Below are positions 1 through 6,569 of a DNA stretch of 13,658 bases, in pieces; position 1 is the first letter of the stretch, and each line of letters begins with the position of its first letter. Below the pieces are notes generated by a model that saw only the letters and a list, made by a program, of their open reading frames with translations, ran no database searches and was not told the DNA's origin. The DNA is taken from positions 1 to 13,658 of the forward strand of contig JAEZKH010000078.1 in assembly GCA_023415515.1 (NCBI GenBank), given 5' to 3'. This DNA comes from Actinomycetes bacterium. Lineage in GTDB: Bacteria; Actinomycetota; Actinomycetes; Mycobacteriales; Mycobacteriaceae. A program made the position numbers and the translations under genes.

Positions 1-20
1 CGTCGGCGCCCGGTATCAGT

Positions 21-170
21 TCAGCAGCAGCCCCGCGGTCGTTCCTGCTCAGCTCGATAAGCGTAGTCGTCCGCGTCCATCTGTTGACGGATCTGGTTGA
101 CGCGTTCGGCACGCTCGGGGTCGGCCAAGATTCGTTCGAGGCGGACGCTACCGCGGTCTTCCAAATTCAT
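21..170 (-). CDS. Small charged hypothetical protein, 49 aa
   Basis: The minus strand reads MNLEDRGSVRLERILADPER and continues to a C-terminal Cys-Cys before TGA at 21-23. The protein is rich in Arg, Glu and Asp, has one predicted long amphipathic helix (ADPERAERVNQIRQQMDADD), no membrane segment and no signal peptide. I chose ATG at 170 because a GGGGAAGGG purine run lies about 9 bases upstream. An in-frame ATG at 194 would give 57 aa but has a weaker ribosome site. The composition and wobble G/C preference look coding. Short acidic-basic helices like this occur in antitoxins and other small regulators, but I do not recognise the family and assign no function. It is divergent from the small gene at 363-536 and lies just outside the mobile element. 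Confidence 0.5.
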   Translation of the reverse strand: MNLEDRGSVRLERILADPERAERVNQIRQQMDADDYAYRAEQERPRGCC

Positions 171-362
171 GATGGGTTGCCCTTCCCCAGTCATCGCCCA
201 TTATCAGGGCGGCGACCAATGAGCGATGGCAGCGAACATGCCAAAAGTATCGTCTCTCCATGGCGCCCACTCCGCAAGCCCTCGCTCTGGCATCGGAACG
301 GCGGCGCGGTCCACAACCTGCTCGTCGCCAGACCGCCTTACATGAAATGGGAAGGTGTGCAC

Positions 363-536
363 ATGACAGACTCACCAGTCGAGCGCACTCCCGGAGTATC
401 AGAGAGCGACACACGGACGCAGTCTGACGTTGACTGCCGACCTGTGCATTCGCTGACCATCGAGGATTTGGACAGGGCTGCGGCGGCTGCAGTCGATCTC
501 GACGATCCGGACGTCACCGACGGCGCCTGGCGCTAG
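363..536 (+). CDS. Small acidic hypothetical protein, 57 aa
   Basis: This short frame begins MTDSPVERTPGVSESDTRTQ and ends VTDGAWR before TAG. The frame is open further upstream (to a TTG at 84), but ATG at 363 is preceded by GGGAAGG at good spacing, so the start is placed here; ATG at 342 in the same frame is an alternative. The N-terminal half is polar and probably disordered, with one Cys at residue 25. The second half, SLTIEDLDRAAAAAVDLDD, could form an acidic Ala-rich helix. No signal peptide or membrane segment is seen. A leader-like half followed by a short tail also fits a peptide precursor, but no modification enzyme is present in the window, so that is only a possibility. It lies about 55-115 bases left of the mobile element's end. 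Confidence 0.45.
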   Translation: MTDSPVERTPGVSESDTRTQSDVDCRPVHSLTIEDLDRAAAAAVDLDDPDVTDGAWR

Positions 537-592
537 CAGTTGCGTACGTGACGGCCGCATGCGAGAGCCCTCCACTGGGTACGCGACACGCC

Positions 593-680
593 GAAGTTAA
601 GGCCGAATTCTAAAGTTAAGCAGTTTCTTTAGCGCGCTACAGTTCGGAGCTCTGAAGTTTTAGCGCCGCTACAGTTCCAC
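593..680 (+). repeat. Left end of mobile element with iterated motifs and inverted repeat
   Basis: The motif TTTAGCGC(C)GCTACAGTTC occurs twice in direct orientation, at 628-645 and 659-677, differing by one base of length. A shorter motif, AAGTTAAG, occurs at 594-601 and 613-620. The inner copy, extended to CTGAAG at 652 and TTCCAC at 680, matches the reverse complement of 4352-4375, sharing CTGA, TTTAGCGCC and TTCCAC in order. These look like transposase-binding sites at the element's left terminus. The exact outer boundary is uncertain: it could be 652 or about 593. The stretch is visibly more AT-rich than the genes around it. Confidence 0.55.
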
Positions 681-951
681 GAAGCGCCGAGCACGAGCGG
701 CATTGCGTGTATGGCCAAGCATGGCAGGCACGAATTATGTTGTATAGCAGCATAGTTGGGCTTCGAGCGCGAAGCGCAGCCGGGGCGTGACGCGCCGGAA
801 CGTGCTTTCTGCGGATGCTTTGTATCGAGCTAGCTGAAGCTGCGCACCCTACGAAGTGGGCATTGTGGTCGGCTAACGGCGCTGTTCCACCACGCTATAT
901 TTCCCGGTGAGTGCCGGTACGAGCCGAACGCGCAGATTCGGGGAGCTGTCG
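681..951 (+). other. Non-coding left arm of the element with candidate promoter
   Basis: No convincing gene is seen between the left terminal repeats and the RHH gene; together with 537-680 this makes about 415 bases without a gene. Short ATG frames, such as one at 712, close after 14 codons. A good -10-like hexamer, TATATT, lies at 896-901, six bases before a GTG at 907 that is in frame with the RHH protein. No good -35 is seen 16-18 bases upstream of it. The arm probably holds the promoter and operator of the element's genes. Confidence 0.35.
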
Positions 952-1179
952 ATGCCAAGACCAATGATGGAGCGACGCAGTCGCGTCAGGGTGGAGTTCG
1001 GGTTATCACCGTCGCTGGCCGACCGTCTCTATGCGTACGCCAAATGCGAAGGGCTGACGTTATCTCAGACCGGTGAGCGGCTATTGACCCGCGCTCTATC
1101 TGGTGAGGTCCAGCATCCGCCGGTCGAGCCCGATCCAGGGCAACGTCCCGCGCAAGGCGAAGGAGTCCCGAATAGGTAG
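952..1179 (+). CDS. Ribbon-helix-helix (CopG/Arc-like) DNA-binding protein
   Basis: The 75-aa protein has the RHH pattern: a basic beta strand RRSRVRVEF (about residues 8-16), helix LSPSLADRLYAYAKCEG and helix TLSQTGERLLTRAL, then a disordered Pro-rich tail. RHH proteins bind DNA as dimers and commonly repress their own promoter or act as antitoxins or accessory proteins of mobile elements. ATG at 952 was chosen because GGGGAG lies about six bases upstream. A GTG at 907 in the same frame would add 15 residues and could be used from a leaderless transcript starting behind TATATT at 896-901. No toxin-like partner is adjacent; the next genes are the recombinase-like and transposase genes. The likely role is control of element expression or end binding. 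The family call is good; the role is inferred. Confidence 0.65.
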   Translation: MPRPMMERRSRVRVEFGLSPSLADRLYAYAKCEGLTLSQTGERLLTRALSGEVQHPPVEPDPGQRPAQGEGVPNR

Positions 1180-1322
1180 CTGCTGAACGGTTCTCGCGCT
1201 ACAACGCGAACTTCTCATCATGCTCGGCTGTGCCGAGCCCACAAATGCCAAAAGCCGTGCGCAAACACGGCTTCGGCGTTCATCAAGAGTTCTCACGCTC
1301 TCTAACCCCAAGGAGGGGATAG

Positions 1323-1421
1323 GTGTATTTCACCGTGCCCACATGTCTATGTCAACCGGCCACGCCGCATCAATCTCGGATAGTCCGCTCGCACCTGCGG
1401 CCTGAGGGGTGGCGCGTCTGA
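1323..1421 (+). CDS. Possible 32-aa leader ORF coupled to the integrase-like gene
   Basis: A GTG at 1323 follows one of the strongest ribosome sites in the window, AAGGAGGGG, by six bases. The frame runs 32 codons (MYFTVPTCLCQPATPHQSRI, ending EGWRV) and stops at TGA 1419-1421, whose last base is the first base of ATG 1421, the likely start of the integrase-like protein. This TGATG junction is a classic translational-coupling arrangement. The peptide has two Cys and no recognisable domain. It may exist to bring ribosomes to the next gene, which itself has only a weak, distant GAGGGG. The alternative is that the purine run is fortuitous. Confidence 0.4.
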   Translation: MYFTVPTCLCQPATPHQSRIVRSHLRPEGWRV

Positions 1422-2491
1422 TGGCGCGATTCAGCAAGATGGCCACCGCGGCGACCCCTTCAACGCCACTACCCGCAGAGCGGCCGACAGTCAACGCAGA
1501 ATGTGATGAACGCACCGCGGAGGTAGCACGCGATGCGGTACGGCCGACGCCGCCGTTCGCGATCACTCAGTCCGAGCGGCTGCAGGCGTTGCAGCGGGTC
1601 ACCATCCGCGCCGACAGCCGCGAACTCGCCGCCGCGGCGGTGCGCGAGGCCGCGCGGCTGCGGTGCCTCAAGAACGGTAACGGTGGCGAAGATGACCGCA
1701 AAGCGACCGGCCTGATCGCCCGGTTCCTGATGTGGTCGTCATTTGGTGATGTGATCGACCCCGCCCGAGCATTCACCCGCGCCAACGTCGACGAGTACTT
1801 GATCTGGACAAAGATCAACAGTGAACGCTCGCTGCGGCAACGCCGCTACATCCTGTACGGGATCGGACGTGAACTGCACCCCCAACAGTTCCCGCGCTCC
1901 CACGCCGTGCCAGCACCACGGCGCAAACGTCTACCGGCGGCGAGCATGGCCGAAGTCGCTCGTCTGGAACATCTCATCCCCAGGTTGCCGGCCAGACTGG
2001 CCCAGCGTGCACAGGCATTGTTCGACCTGTCCTACGGGGCTGGCGCCAGGGCAGGGGACTTCAGGTCACTACGCGGGACATCGATCACTTCAATTTCCGT
2101 CGATGGCAGGGCGATCGCAGTGGTGGCGCTGCCCAACCGACTTGGCGGGGTCCGGCAAGTCCCCGTCGTCAACCCAGCGATCGCCGCCCGGCTGCTGAGC
2201 CTGTCGGTCGCCGTGGGCAGCGGACTGGTCTTGTCCCCGAAAACCGAACAGCCCGAACGCAACATCGTTAATCGCACCAATGGCGATCTGCGACGCCACG
2301 GCCACGCCGGCATGAATCACCTCGGGCTTCGCAACCGCTGGATCCTCGATCTAGCCGCCACCGTCCCAGCCGCACTGCTTCTCCAACTGGCCGATGTCAG
2401 TGATCTGCGCGTGCTGGTCGATCAACGCCCGCTGCTGCCCACCTACACGATTCGCCACGCCATCACTACCCTGCAGGAGAACCAACGATGA
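1421..2491 (+). CDS. Tyrosine-recombinase (integrase)-like protein with eroded catalytic residues
   Basis: The 356-aa protein has the layout of a phage/Xer-type integrase: an N-terminal helical core-binding region (about 90-165), a linker, then a C-terminal catalytic-like domain from about 170. Box I is recognisable as ALFDLSYGAGARAGDFRSLR with the expected Arg210, followed by a beta-hairpin-like stretch ending RQVPV. Box II is degraded: where HxLR is normal the protein reads LGLR (301-304), so the His is missing although the Arg is kept. The later GH motif reads ADVSD. Tyr342 is at a plausible place for the nucleophile. The start at ATG 1421 overlaps the stop of the upstream mini-ORF; GTG 1409 is the alternative. 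The end overlaps the transposase by ATGA. It may serve as a DNA-binding accessory rather than a recombinase. That the fold is integrase-like is fairly sure; loss of activity is inferred. Confidence 0.6.
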   Translation: MARFSKMATAATPSTPLPAERPTVNAECDERTAEVARDAVRPTPPFAITQSERLQALQRVTIRADSRELAAAAVREAARLRCLKNGNGGEDDRKATGLIARFLMWSSFGDVIDPARAFTRANVDEYLIWTKINSERSLRQRRYILYGIGRELHPQQFPRSHAVPAPRRKRLPAASMAEVARLEHLIPRLPARLAQRAQALFDLSYGAGARAGDFRSLRGTSITSISVDGRAIAVVALPNRLGGVRQVPVVNPAIAARLLSLSVAVGSGLVLSPKTEQPERNIVNRTNGDLRRHGHAGMNHLGLRNRWILDLAATVPAALLLQLADVSDLRVLVDQRPLLPTYTIRHAITTLQENQR

Positions 2492-4281
2492 TCCGAGACC
2501 GCGAACCCCTCTGCACCTTCTCAGATTCCGTCTTCACCACCGCCCTGAACGTGATCGCCAAATCGTCTGCTGCACAACAGATCGACGACCACTACCAGCA
2601 CAGCGTGCACCCCGGTGGTCGACGATCTGGCATCCGCTACACGAGCAGCGCGGTGCTCGTCGCGCTCCTGGTGCGGTTCTTGGCGGGGCTGCCCTACAGC
2701 CTGCGCGGCGCGATGGACACCATCGGCGCCTTCACACCCCAACAGCTGTCCGCGGTGGGCATGGCCGACCAGGACTGCGCCGCGATCCACAGTAACGCTG
2801 CCCGCGAGTACAAACGCTTCCACCGATTCTGGGCTCTGCGCATGCAGCCGCTGGACCCGGACTGGGACCTGCCGTCGCGACGGATGACCAACGCCGAATT
2901 CAAGGCACTCCTGCGCAAGCGGTCCGAACAGGATCGCCACCGCTGCGCGGCCGCCGATGAACGTCTCACCCGCCTCGTCAACGACCTGCTGTACGGATCC
3001 GTCGACAATCAGCGGCCCAACGATTGCGACGGCGACGCCGTTGTCGACGAAACCATCATCAACACCGCAGGTCCCGGTGGCACCCTAGGCGTCAAAGACG
3101 TCCGCTACCGCGGAGCCTCCGCGATCGCCAAGTACTGGGTACGCGAGAAAGACCGCACCCTGCATAACACCGAAAGCACCGCCGGACCCGCCGGGCCGCG
3201 GGAAATCAAAGCCAGCGGCTTCGGCGTCGGCGCCACCTTCCTCACCCGCGTGGCCCGCCGCGACGCCCTGCACGCCGAACCCCCGGTATTCATCGGAATG
3301 GACGTGCACGCACCCACCGGCGCCAGCATCCAAGGCCTGGCCACCGCGCTGGCCCATGCCCACCGCACCGGCCTGGACGCCCGCCGAGAAGGCCGTACCC
3401 GGTGGCCTCTGCTGACCGCCGACATGGGCTACAACAACAAAACCGGGTTCGGAGAGCTCATGCTCACCACCCGCTATTCACCGGTGGTGCGCTACCCCAG
3501 CCCTTGGTCGGTGAGCTTCCCCAGCGCCAACCCGCCCGGTGCACCCGTCGGGCCACCCCCGGGGCCCATCCACTACGCCGGAGCGTTCTACTGCCCCGCC
3601 GTCGCCGACCGTATTCACGGGCACCGCACCCCGAAGACCGAAGAACTGCTCAAGCACGACAACTTCCGCACCCACGACCGCCGCCTGCGCGCCATCTACC
3701 CCTTCCTGATGGGCCACCACACCCGGCCCACCCTCGCCGCCGTCCGGCGCGGCCGACCACGCCTGGGCCAGGACGCACCCATCGCCGCAAAGGTTCGCCT
3801 GGTCTGCCCTGCTGCACTTGGCACCGTCAAATGCCCGCTGAAACCGGAATCGCTGAACGCCGACACCGTTGGGATACCGCTGGCCCAACCCGACTGGTCA
3901 GCCCACGATCTAGCGTGCTGCGCAAAATCGAGCACCACCGTCACCCTCACCGCCGATCAGCTGCGACTGGCGCAGTGGGATCTCGTCCCCGGGTCCTGGG
4001 AGCACACCCTCTACTTCGAAGCCGCCCGAGCACTCACCGAGCAACGCTTCAGCCAACTCAAATCGAAGTATGTCGCCGGCCTCGACGAGCTGACCACCGG
4101 ACCCCGGCGCACGCCGATGATCAAGATCGCCATCGCCTTGGCGGCCGTCACCGCCAACATCCGCGCACAACAGGACCACCACCGCTGCGTCGCCCGGCGC
4201 CAGGAGTCGATCGACATCAGAATGCGCCAACTCACCGCCGACCTCGGCCACCCACCGGCGCGGATCCCACCGCGCAGCTGA
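2488..4281 (+). CDS. DDE transposase-like protein, 597 aa
   Basis: Candidate catalytic acids fit an RNase H-fold transposase: Asp187 in AVVDETI, Asp312 in LLTADMGYNN and Glu518 in ALTEQRFSQLKSKY, the last followed by a helix typical of transposase C-termini. Between the second Asp and the Glu lies an insertion with cysteines (Cys440, Cys449, Cys477, Cys478), suggesting a zinc-binding subdomain as in IS1182-type transposases. The N-terminal 130 residues, including a helical YTSSAVLVALLVRFLAGLPY stretch, probably bind DNA. ATG 2488 overlaps the preceding stop (ATGA), so the protein is translationally coupled to the integrase-like gene. The frame is complete and a 12-bp hairpin follows. A long overlapping plus-strand frame (3402-4370) is a shadow. 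It should catalyse cut or strand transfer at the inverted repeats. The transposase call is good; the exact family is uncertain. Confidence 0.7.
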   Translation: MIRDREPLCTFSDSVFTTALNVIAKSSAAQQIDDHYQHSVHPGGRRSGIRYTSSAVLVALLVRFLAGLPYSLRGAMDTIGAFTPQQLSAVGMADQDCAAIHSNAAREYKRFHRFWALRMQPLDPDWDLPSRRMTNAEFKALLRKRSEQDRHRCAAADERLTRLVNDLLYGSVDNQRPNDCDGDAVVDETIINTAGPGGTLGVKDVRYRGASAIAKYWVREKDRTLHNTESTAGPAGPREIKASGFGVGATFLTRVARRDALHAEPPVFIGMDVHAPTGASIQGLATALAHAHRTGLDARREGRTRWPLLTADMGYNNKTGFGELMLTTRYSPVVRYPSPWSVSFPSANPPGAPVGPPPGPIHYAGAFYCPAVADRIHGHRTPKTEELLKHDNFRTHDRRLRAIYPFLMGHHTRPTLAAVRRGRPRLGQDAPIAAKVRLVCPAALGTVKCPLKPESLNADTVGIPLAQPDWSAHDLACCAKSSTTVTLTADQLRLAQWDLVPGSWEHTLYFEAARALTEQRFSQLKSKYVAGLDELTTGPRRTPMIKIAIALAAVTANIRAQQDHHRCVARRQESIDIRMRQLTADLGHPPARIPPRS

Positions 4282-4291
4282 CACCCCATCC

Positions 4292-4324
4292 GACGCGGGC
4301 CAGGCTCAACATCTGGCCCGCGTC
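4292..4324 (+). terminator. Hairpin terminator after the transposase gene
   Basis: GACGCGGGCCAG (4292-4303) and CTGGCCCGCGTC (4313-4324) form a perfect 12-bp GC-rich stem with a 9-base loop, starting 10 bases after the transposase stop. There is no U-tract, which is usual for mycobacterial intrinsic terminators. It lies inside the element's right repeat, so it travels with the element. Confidence 0.7.
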
Positions 4325-4351
4325 GTGCTGTCTGCAGCCAGCGAAAACCCT

Positions 4352-4375
4352 GTGGAATTACGGGCGCTAAATCAG
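4352..4375 (-). repeat. Right inverted repeat of the mobile element
   Basis: GTGGAATTACGGGCGCTAAA followed by TCAG is, in reverse complement, an imperfect copy of the left repeat at 652-680: both share CTGA, TTTAGCGCC and TTCCAC in the same order with small gaps. Only one copy is seen on this side, unlike the left end. Confidence 0.55.
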
Positions 4376-4602
4376 AAGTCCACGTCCCTAGGGGATTCTG
4401 CACGCTTCGCCCTTGGCGGCACCGGTTCTTCTCGCTTCGGCATCACGAGAGCCCACCGCTGAGCCTCAGGCCCCGCGACTGCCCAGCGCCGCAGTCGCCT
4501 GTCCGACGAAAAGACTGTGGAAAAACTCTAGGAAAGCCGTGGAACCGACCGTCATTTTGCTGCGTCAACCAGCGCAACTGAACTGCTCACCAATCGAACT
4601 GA
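4376..4602. other. Non-coding flank right of the element
   Basis: Between the transposase stop and the next gene there are about 340 bases without a gene. After the right repeat, this part contains only weak echoes of the terminal motif, GTGGAAAAACTC near 4516 and GTGGAACCG near 4539. A plus-strand frame starting at 4413 runs through here but continues as the antisense of the PPOX gene and has no ribosome site. Confidence 0.35.
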
Positions 4603-4618
4603 GCCGACGAAGGTCGGC
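4603..4618 (-). terminator. Hairpin after the PPOX gene
   Basis: GCCGAC (4603-4608) and GTCGGC (4613-4618) form a perfect 6-bp stem with a 4-base loop. It begins one base past the stop codon of the minus-strand PPOX gene, so it probably ends the three-gene operon. There is no clear U-tract. Confidence 0.4.
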
Positions 4619-4619
4619 G

Positions 4620-5072
4620 TCAGGACGGCGTCCCGGTCTCGGTCACGCCGCGGTACTGCGGGAGGCCGCGTTCCCGGAACCGGCGGCCGGTCATCTTCTC
4701 GGTCCGGATCCGCACGAAGTGGTCGCGCTGACCCTCGACCCACGGCGCCACGAACGTGCCGGACAGTTCGACGAGCTCGTCGATGTCGGTGACCGGTTCC
4801 GCGTGCCCGACGACGGTCACGCTCCAGCCGTCGCGAAGCTCGGCGTCCAGCTCGTCGGCTTCGAACGCCACCACCTGGTTGGCGGCGGCGGCGGCCAGTT
4901 TCGGCCCGCCCGCGACCCGGATCGCGAGGTCGTCGCGCCACAGCCGGAAATTGACCGGCTGCACGGTGGGTTGCCCGCCTTCGTTGAACACCAGGCGGCC
5001 CACCCGGACGGTGTCGAGCAGATCCAGGCACTGCCTGCGGTTGAGCTCTTCGAGCTGTCGGCCTTTGACCAT
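4620..5072 (-). CDS. PPOX-family flavin/F420 split-barrel protein
   Basis: The 150-aa protein begins MVKGRQLEELNRRQCLDLLD and has the split beta-barrel pattern of the pyridoxamine 5'-phosphate oxidase superfamily: RVGRLVFNEGGQPTVQPVNF (about 23-42), then KLAAAAANQVVAFEADELD, and a C-terminal HFVRIRTEKMTGRRF. It resembles in pattern the small M. tuberculosis protein Rv3129, which is encoded next to the acyltransferase gene tgs1; this similarity is from memory. The cofactor (FMN, F420 or none) cannot be read. ATG at 5072 has AAGGGGG six bases upstream; ATG at 5078 would overlap the upstream stop as ATGA but the same purine run would abut it. The gene closes an operon with a WS/DGAT and a thioesterase-like gene, suggesting a link to storage-lipid or hypoxic redox physiology. 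Confidence 0.75.
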   Translation of the reverse strand: MVKGRQLEELNRRQCLDLLDTVRVGRLVFNEGGQPTVQPVNFRLWRDDLAIRVAGGPKLAAAAANQVVAFEADELDAELRDGWSVTVVGHAEPVTDIDELVELSGTFVAPWVEGQRDHFVRIRTEKMTGRRFRERGLPQYRGVTETGTPS

Positions 5073-5074
5073 GA

Positions 5075-6520
5075 TCATCCCCCTTGTACGAGTGCGAGCG
5101 TACCCACGGGTGTGCAGCGCCAATGGCCGGCGGCCAAGGCTGCCAACCGGGCGAGCGCCCGCTCGATGCCGGCTGCGATCTCGTCGACGTCGGGGGCCGC
5201 GTCGTAGTCGCCGATGACCCCGAACGACAGGTGGTCGGCGTAGCTCAGGATTGTGATCCCGGTGCGAAGCCGCAACGCCAGTGGCGGAATCGGCAACAGC
5301 CGAACGACCTCCCGTCCCATCACGTGCATCCGCGTGCGCGGTCCCGGCACGTTCGTCACCACTGTGACGACGCCGCGCTGCGGGAGCCGGGTCAGCGCGC
5401 GCACGGTCCACGCGGTCAACGGGAAGGGCACCGCGTCGGCCGCCGCGAGCACGGCGTTGCCCGCCTGCCGCTGCCCGCTGCCCTTCGCCTTCGACATGCG
5501 GGCATGGACCGTGCGCAGCTGATCGATCGGGTCGGCCCGGTCGACGGGTAGGTAGGGCAGCATGGCCGACACCCGGTTGTGGGTCTTGTCTGCGGCATCG
5601 CCGGACCGCACCGACACCGGTATGAGTGTGCGCAGCGAGGTGGGCCGCGGATGCTCGCCCCGCCGCAGCAGCATCGTCCGGAAGCCGTCGGTAATGGCCG
5701 CCAGCGCAACGTCATTGACGGTGACATCGAACCGGTCGCAGATCCGCGCGACATCGGCGAGCGAGGCTTCGACGGCCGCGAAGCGGCGCCTGTCGGTCAC
5801 CGGCCCGGTCAACGACGACGCGGCGGGGGGCCGCAGCAGGCCCTCTGCGAGATCCACCGCCCCGCGCACCACCTGGGTGGCGGCGGACGTCACCGCCCGC
5901 GACGTGTGCCACGCCGCACTCAGCCAGTCGACGGGGTCGGCGGTGACCGCGGGAAGCCGCACGGCAGACCTCGCGGGCGGAGCGCCCGCGCCGATGTCGA
6001 ACGTCTCGCCGCCGCGGTCGTCACACAACTGAGCGAGCAGCCGTGTCGCGGCCGCTCCGTCGGCGATGCAGTGGTGGATCTTCATCACAATCGCCCACCG
6101 GTTGTGCGCCAGGCCGTCGACGATCCAGCACTCCCACAGGGGGCGATCGCGGTCCAGGCGCCGCTTCATCACCTCGGCGGCCCACCGGAACAGCGTCGCG
6201 TCGTCACCCGGCCGCGGAAGTCCCGCCCGATGCAGATGGTGGGACATGTCGACGTCGACGTCCGTCCACCGCGGAGCGGCGAGGTCGAACGGCTGGGTGC
6301 GCAGCACCTGGCACAGGCGGGGCACGGTACGGATGCGGTCGGCCAACTCGAGCGACAGCGAGTCGAAGTCGGGCATCGGCCCGGCCAGCACGGCGACGGC
6401 GCCGATGGCCAGGCTCACGTGCGGATCGGAGTCCTCCGCCTGCAGGAATCCGGCGTCCAGCGTCGTCAGCTGCTGCATACCTCCACTGTCGGCCGCCGAC
6501 GCCCGCGCGGGTAGAGACAT
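5075..6520 (-). CDS. Wax ester synthase/diacylglycerol O-acyltransferase (WS/DGAT)
   Basis: The 481-aa length is normal for this family. The active-site motif HHxxxDG is present as IHHCIADGAA (His149, His150, Asp154, Gly155), preceded by the family's RPLWE (126-130) and followed late by VVTNVPGPRTRM. The enzyme transfers an acyl group from acyl-CoA to diacylglycerol or a fatty alcohol, building triacylglycerol or wax ester at the membrane or lipid body. ATG 6520 has AAGGGA close upstream; an alternative ATG at 6478 (MQQLTTLDAGF) matches the usual family N-terminus and has GGAGG immediately before it, at very short spacing. Mycobacteria carry many paralogs; this one is not assigned a Tgs number. 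Its stop overlaps or nearly touches the PPOX start, and it follows a thioesterase-like gene by 49 bases, so the three are probably co-transcribed. Confidence 0.92.
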   Translation of the reverse strand: MSLPARASAADSGGMQQLTTLDAGFLQAEDSDPHVSLAIGAVAVLAGPMPDFDSLSLELADRIRTVPRLCQVLRTQPFDLAAPRWTDVDVDMSHHLHRAGLPRPGDDATLFRWAAEVMKRRLDRDRPLWECWIVDGLAHNRWAIVMKIHHCIADGAAATRLLAQLCDDRGGETFDIGAGAPPARSAVRLPAVTADPVDWLSAAWHTSRAVTSAATQVVRGAVDLAEGLLRPPAASSLTGPVTDRRRFAAVEASLADVARICDRFDVTVNDVALAAITDGFRTMLLRRGEHPRPTSLRTLIPVSVRSGDAADKTHNRVSAMLPYLPVDRADPIDQLRTVHARMSKAKGSGQRQAGNAVLAAADAVPFPLTAWTVRALTRLPQRGVVTVVTNVPGPRTRMHVMGREVVRLLPIPPLALRLRTGITILSYADHLSFGVIGDYDAAPDVDEIAAGIERALARLAALAAGHWRCTPVGTLALVQGG

Positions 6521-6530
6521 AGGTCCCTTG
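6511..6530 (-). promoter_or_regulatory. Weak DosR-box-like palindrome before WS/DGAT
   Basis: The minus strand reads CAAGGGACCTATGTCTCTAC, with GGGAC and GTCTC half-sites arranged as in the 20-base DosR consensus (12 of 20 positions agree by my count). It overlaps the 6520 start codon but would sit about 33 bases upstream of the alternative 6478 start. tgs1, a WS/DGAT gene, is a known DosR target in M. tuberculosis. The match is weak and may be chance. Confidence 0.2.
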
Positions 6531-6569
6531 ACTTCTCGGCTGCGGCAGGCGAGGTGTGGACGACTGTCC

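Larger units (their letters stand above)
652..4375 (+). mobile_element. Insertion element carrying RHH, integrase-like and DDE transposase genes
   Basis: About 3.7 kb are bounded by imperfect inverted repeats (652-680 and 4352-4375) and contain, all on the plus strand, a ribbon-helix-helix protein, a small leader ORF, a tyrosine-recombinase-like protein and a DDE transposase-like protein, followed by a strong hairpin. No clear target-site duplication is visible next to either repeat, so the ends are approximate and the left end could extend to about 593. The element separates two tiny hypothetical genes from an ordinary chromosomal operon. Overlapping frames and intact reading frames suggest that it is, or was recently, functional. 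I cannot place it in a named IS family with confidence; the transposase has features reminiscent of IS1182-type proteins. Confidence 0.55.

Noticed and set aside
84..362. N-terminal extension of the 57-aa ORF back to TTG 84
   Set aside because: It would run antisense through the small minus-strand gene at 21-170, and the ribosome site is before ATG 363.
907..1179. Toxin-antitoxin module based on the RHH protein
   Set aside because: No toxin-like gene is adjacent; the neighbours are the mini-ORF, integrase-like and transposase genes.
3402..4370. Long plus-strand frame of 322 codons overlapping the transposase
   Set aside because: It is an Arg/Pro/His-rich shadow of the transposase gene, with no ribosome site and no domain.
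4413..5207. Plus-strand frame of 264 codons
   Set aside because: Most of it is antisense to the PPOX gene, which has clear family motifs; the composition is that of a high-GC shadow.
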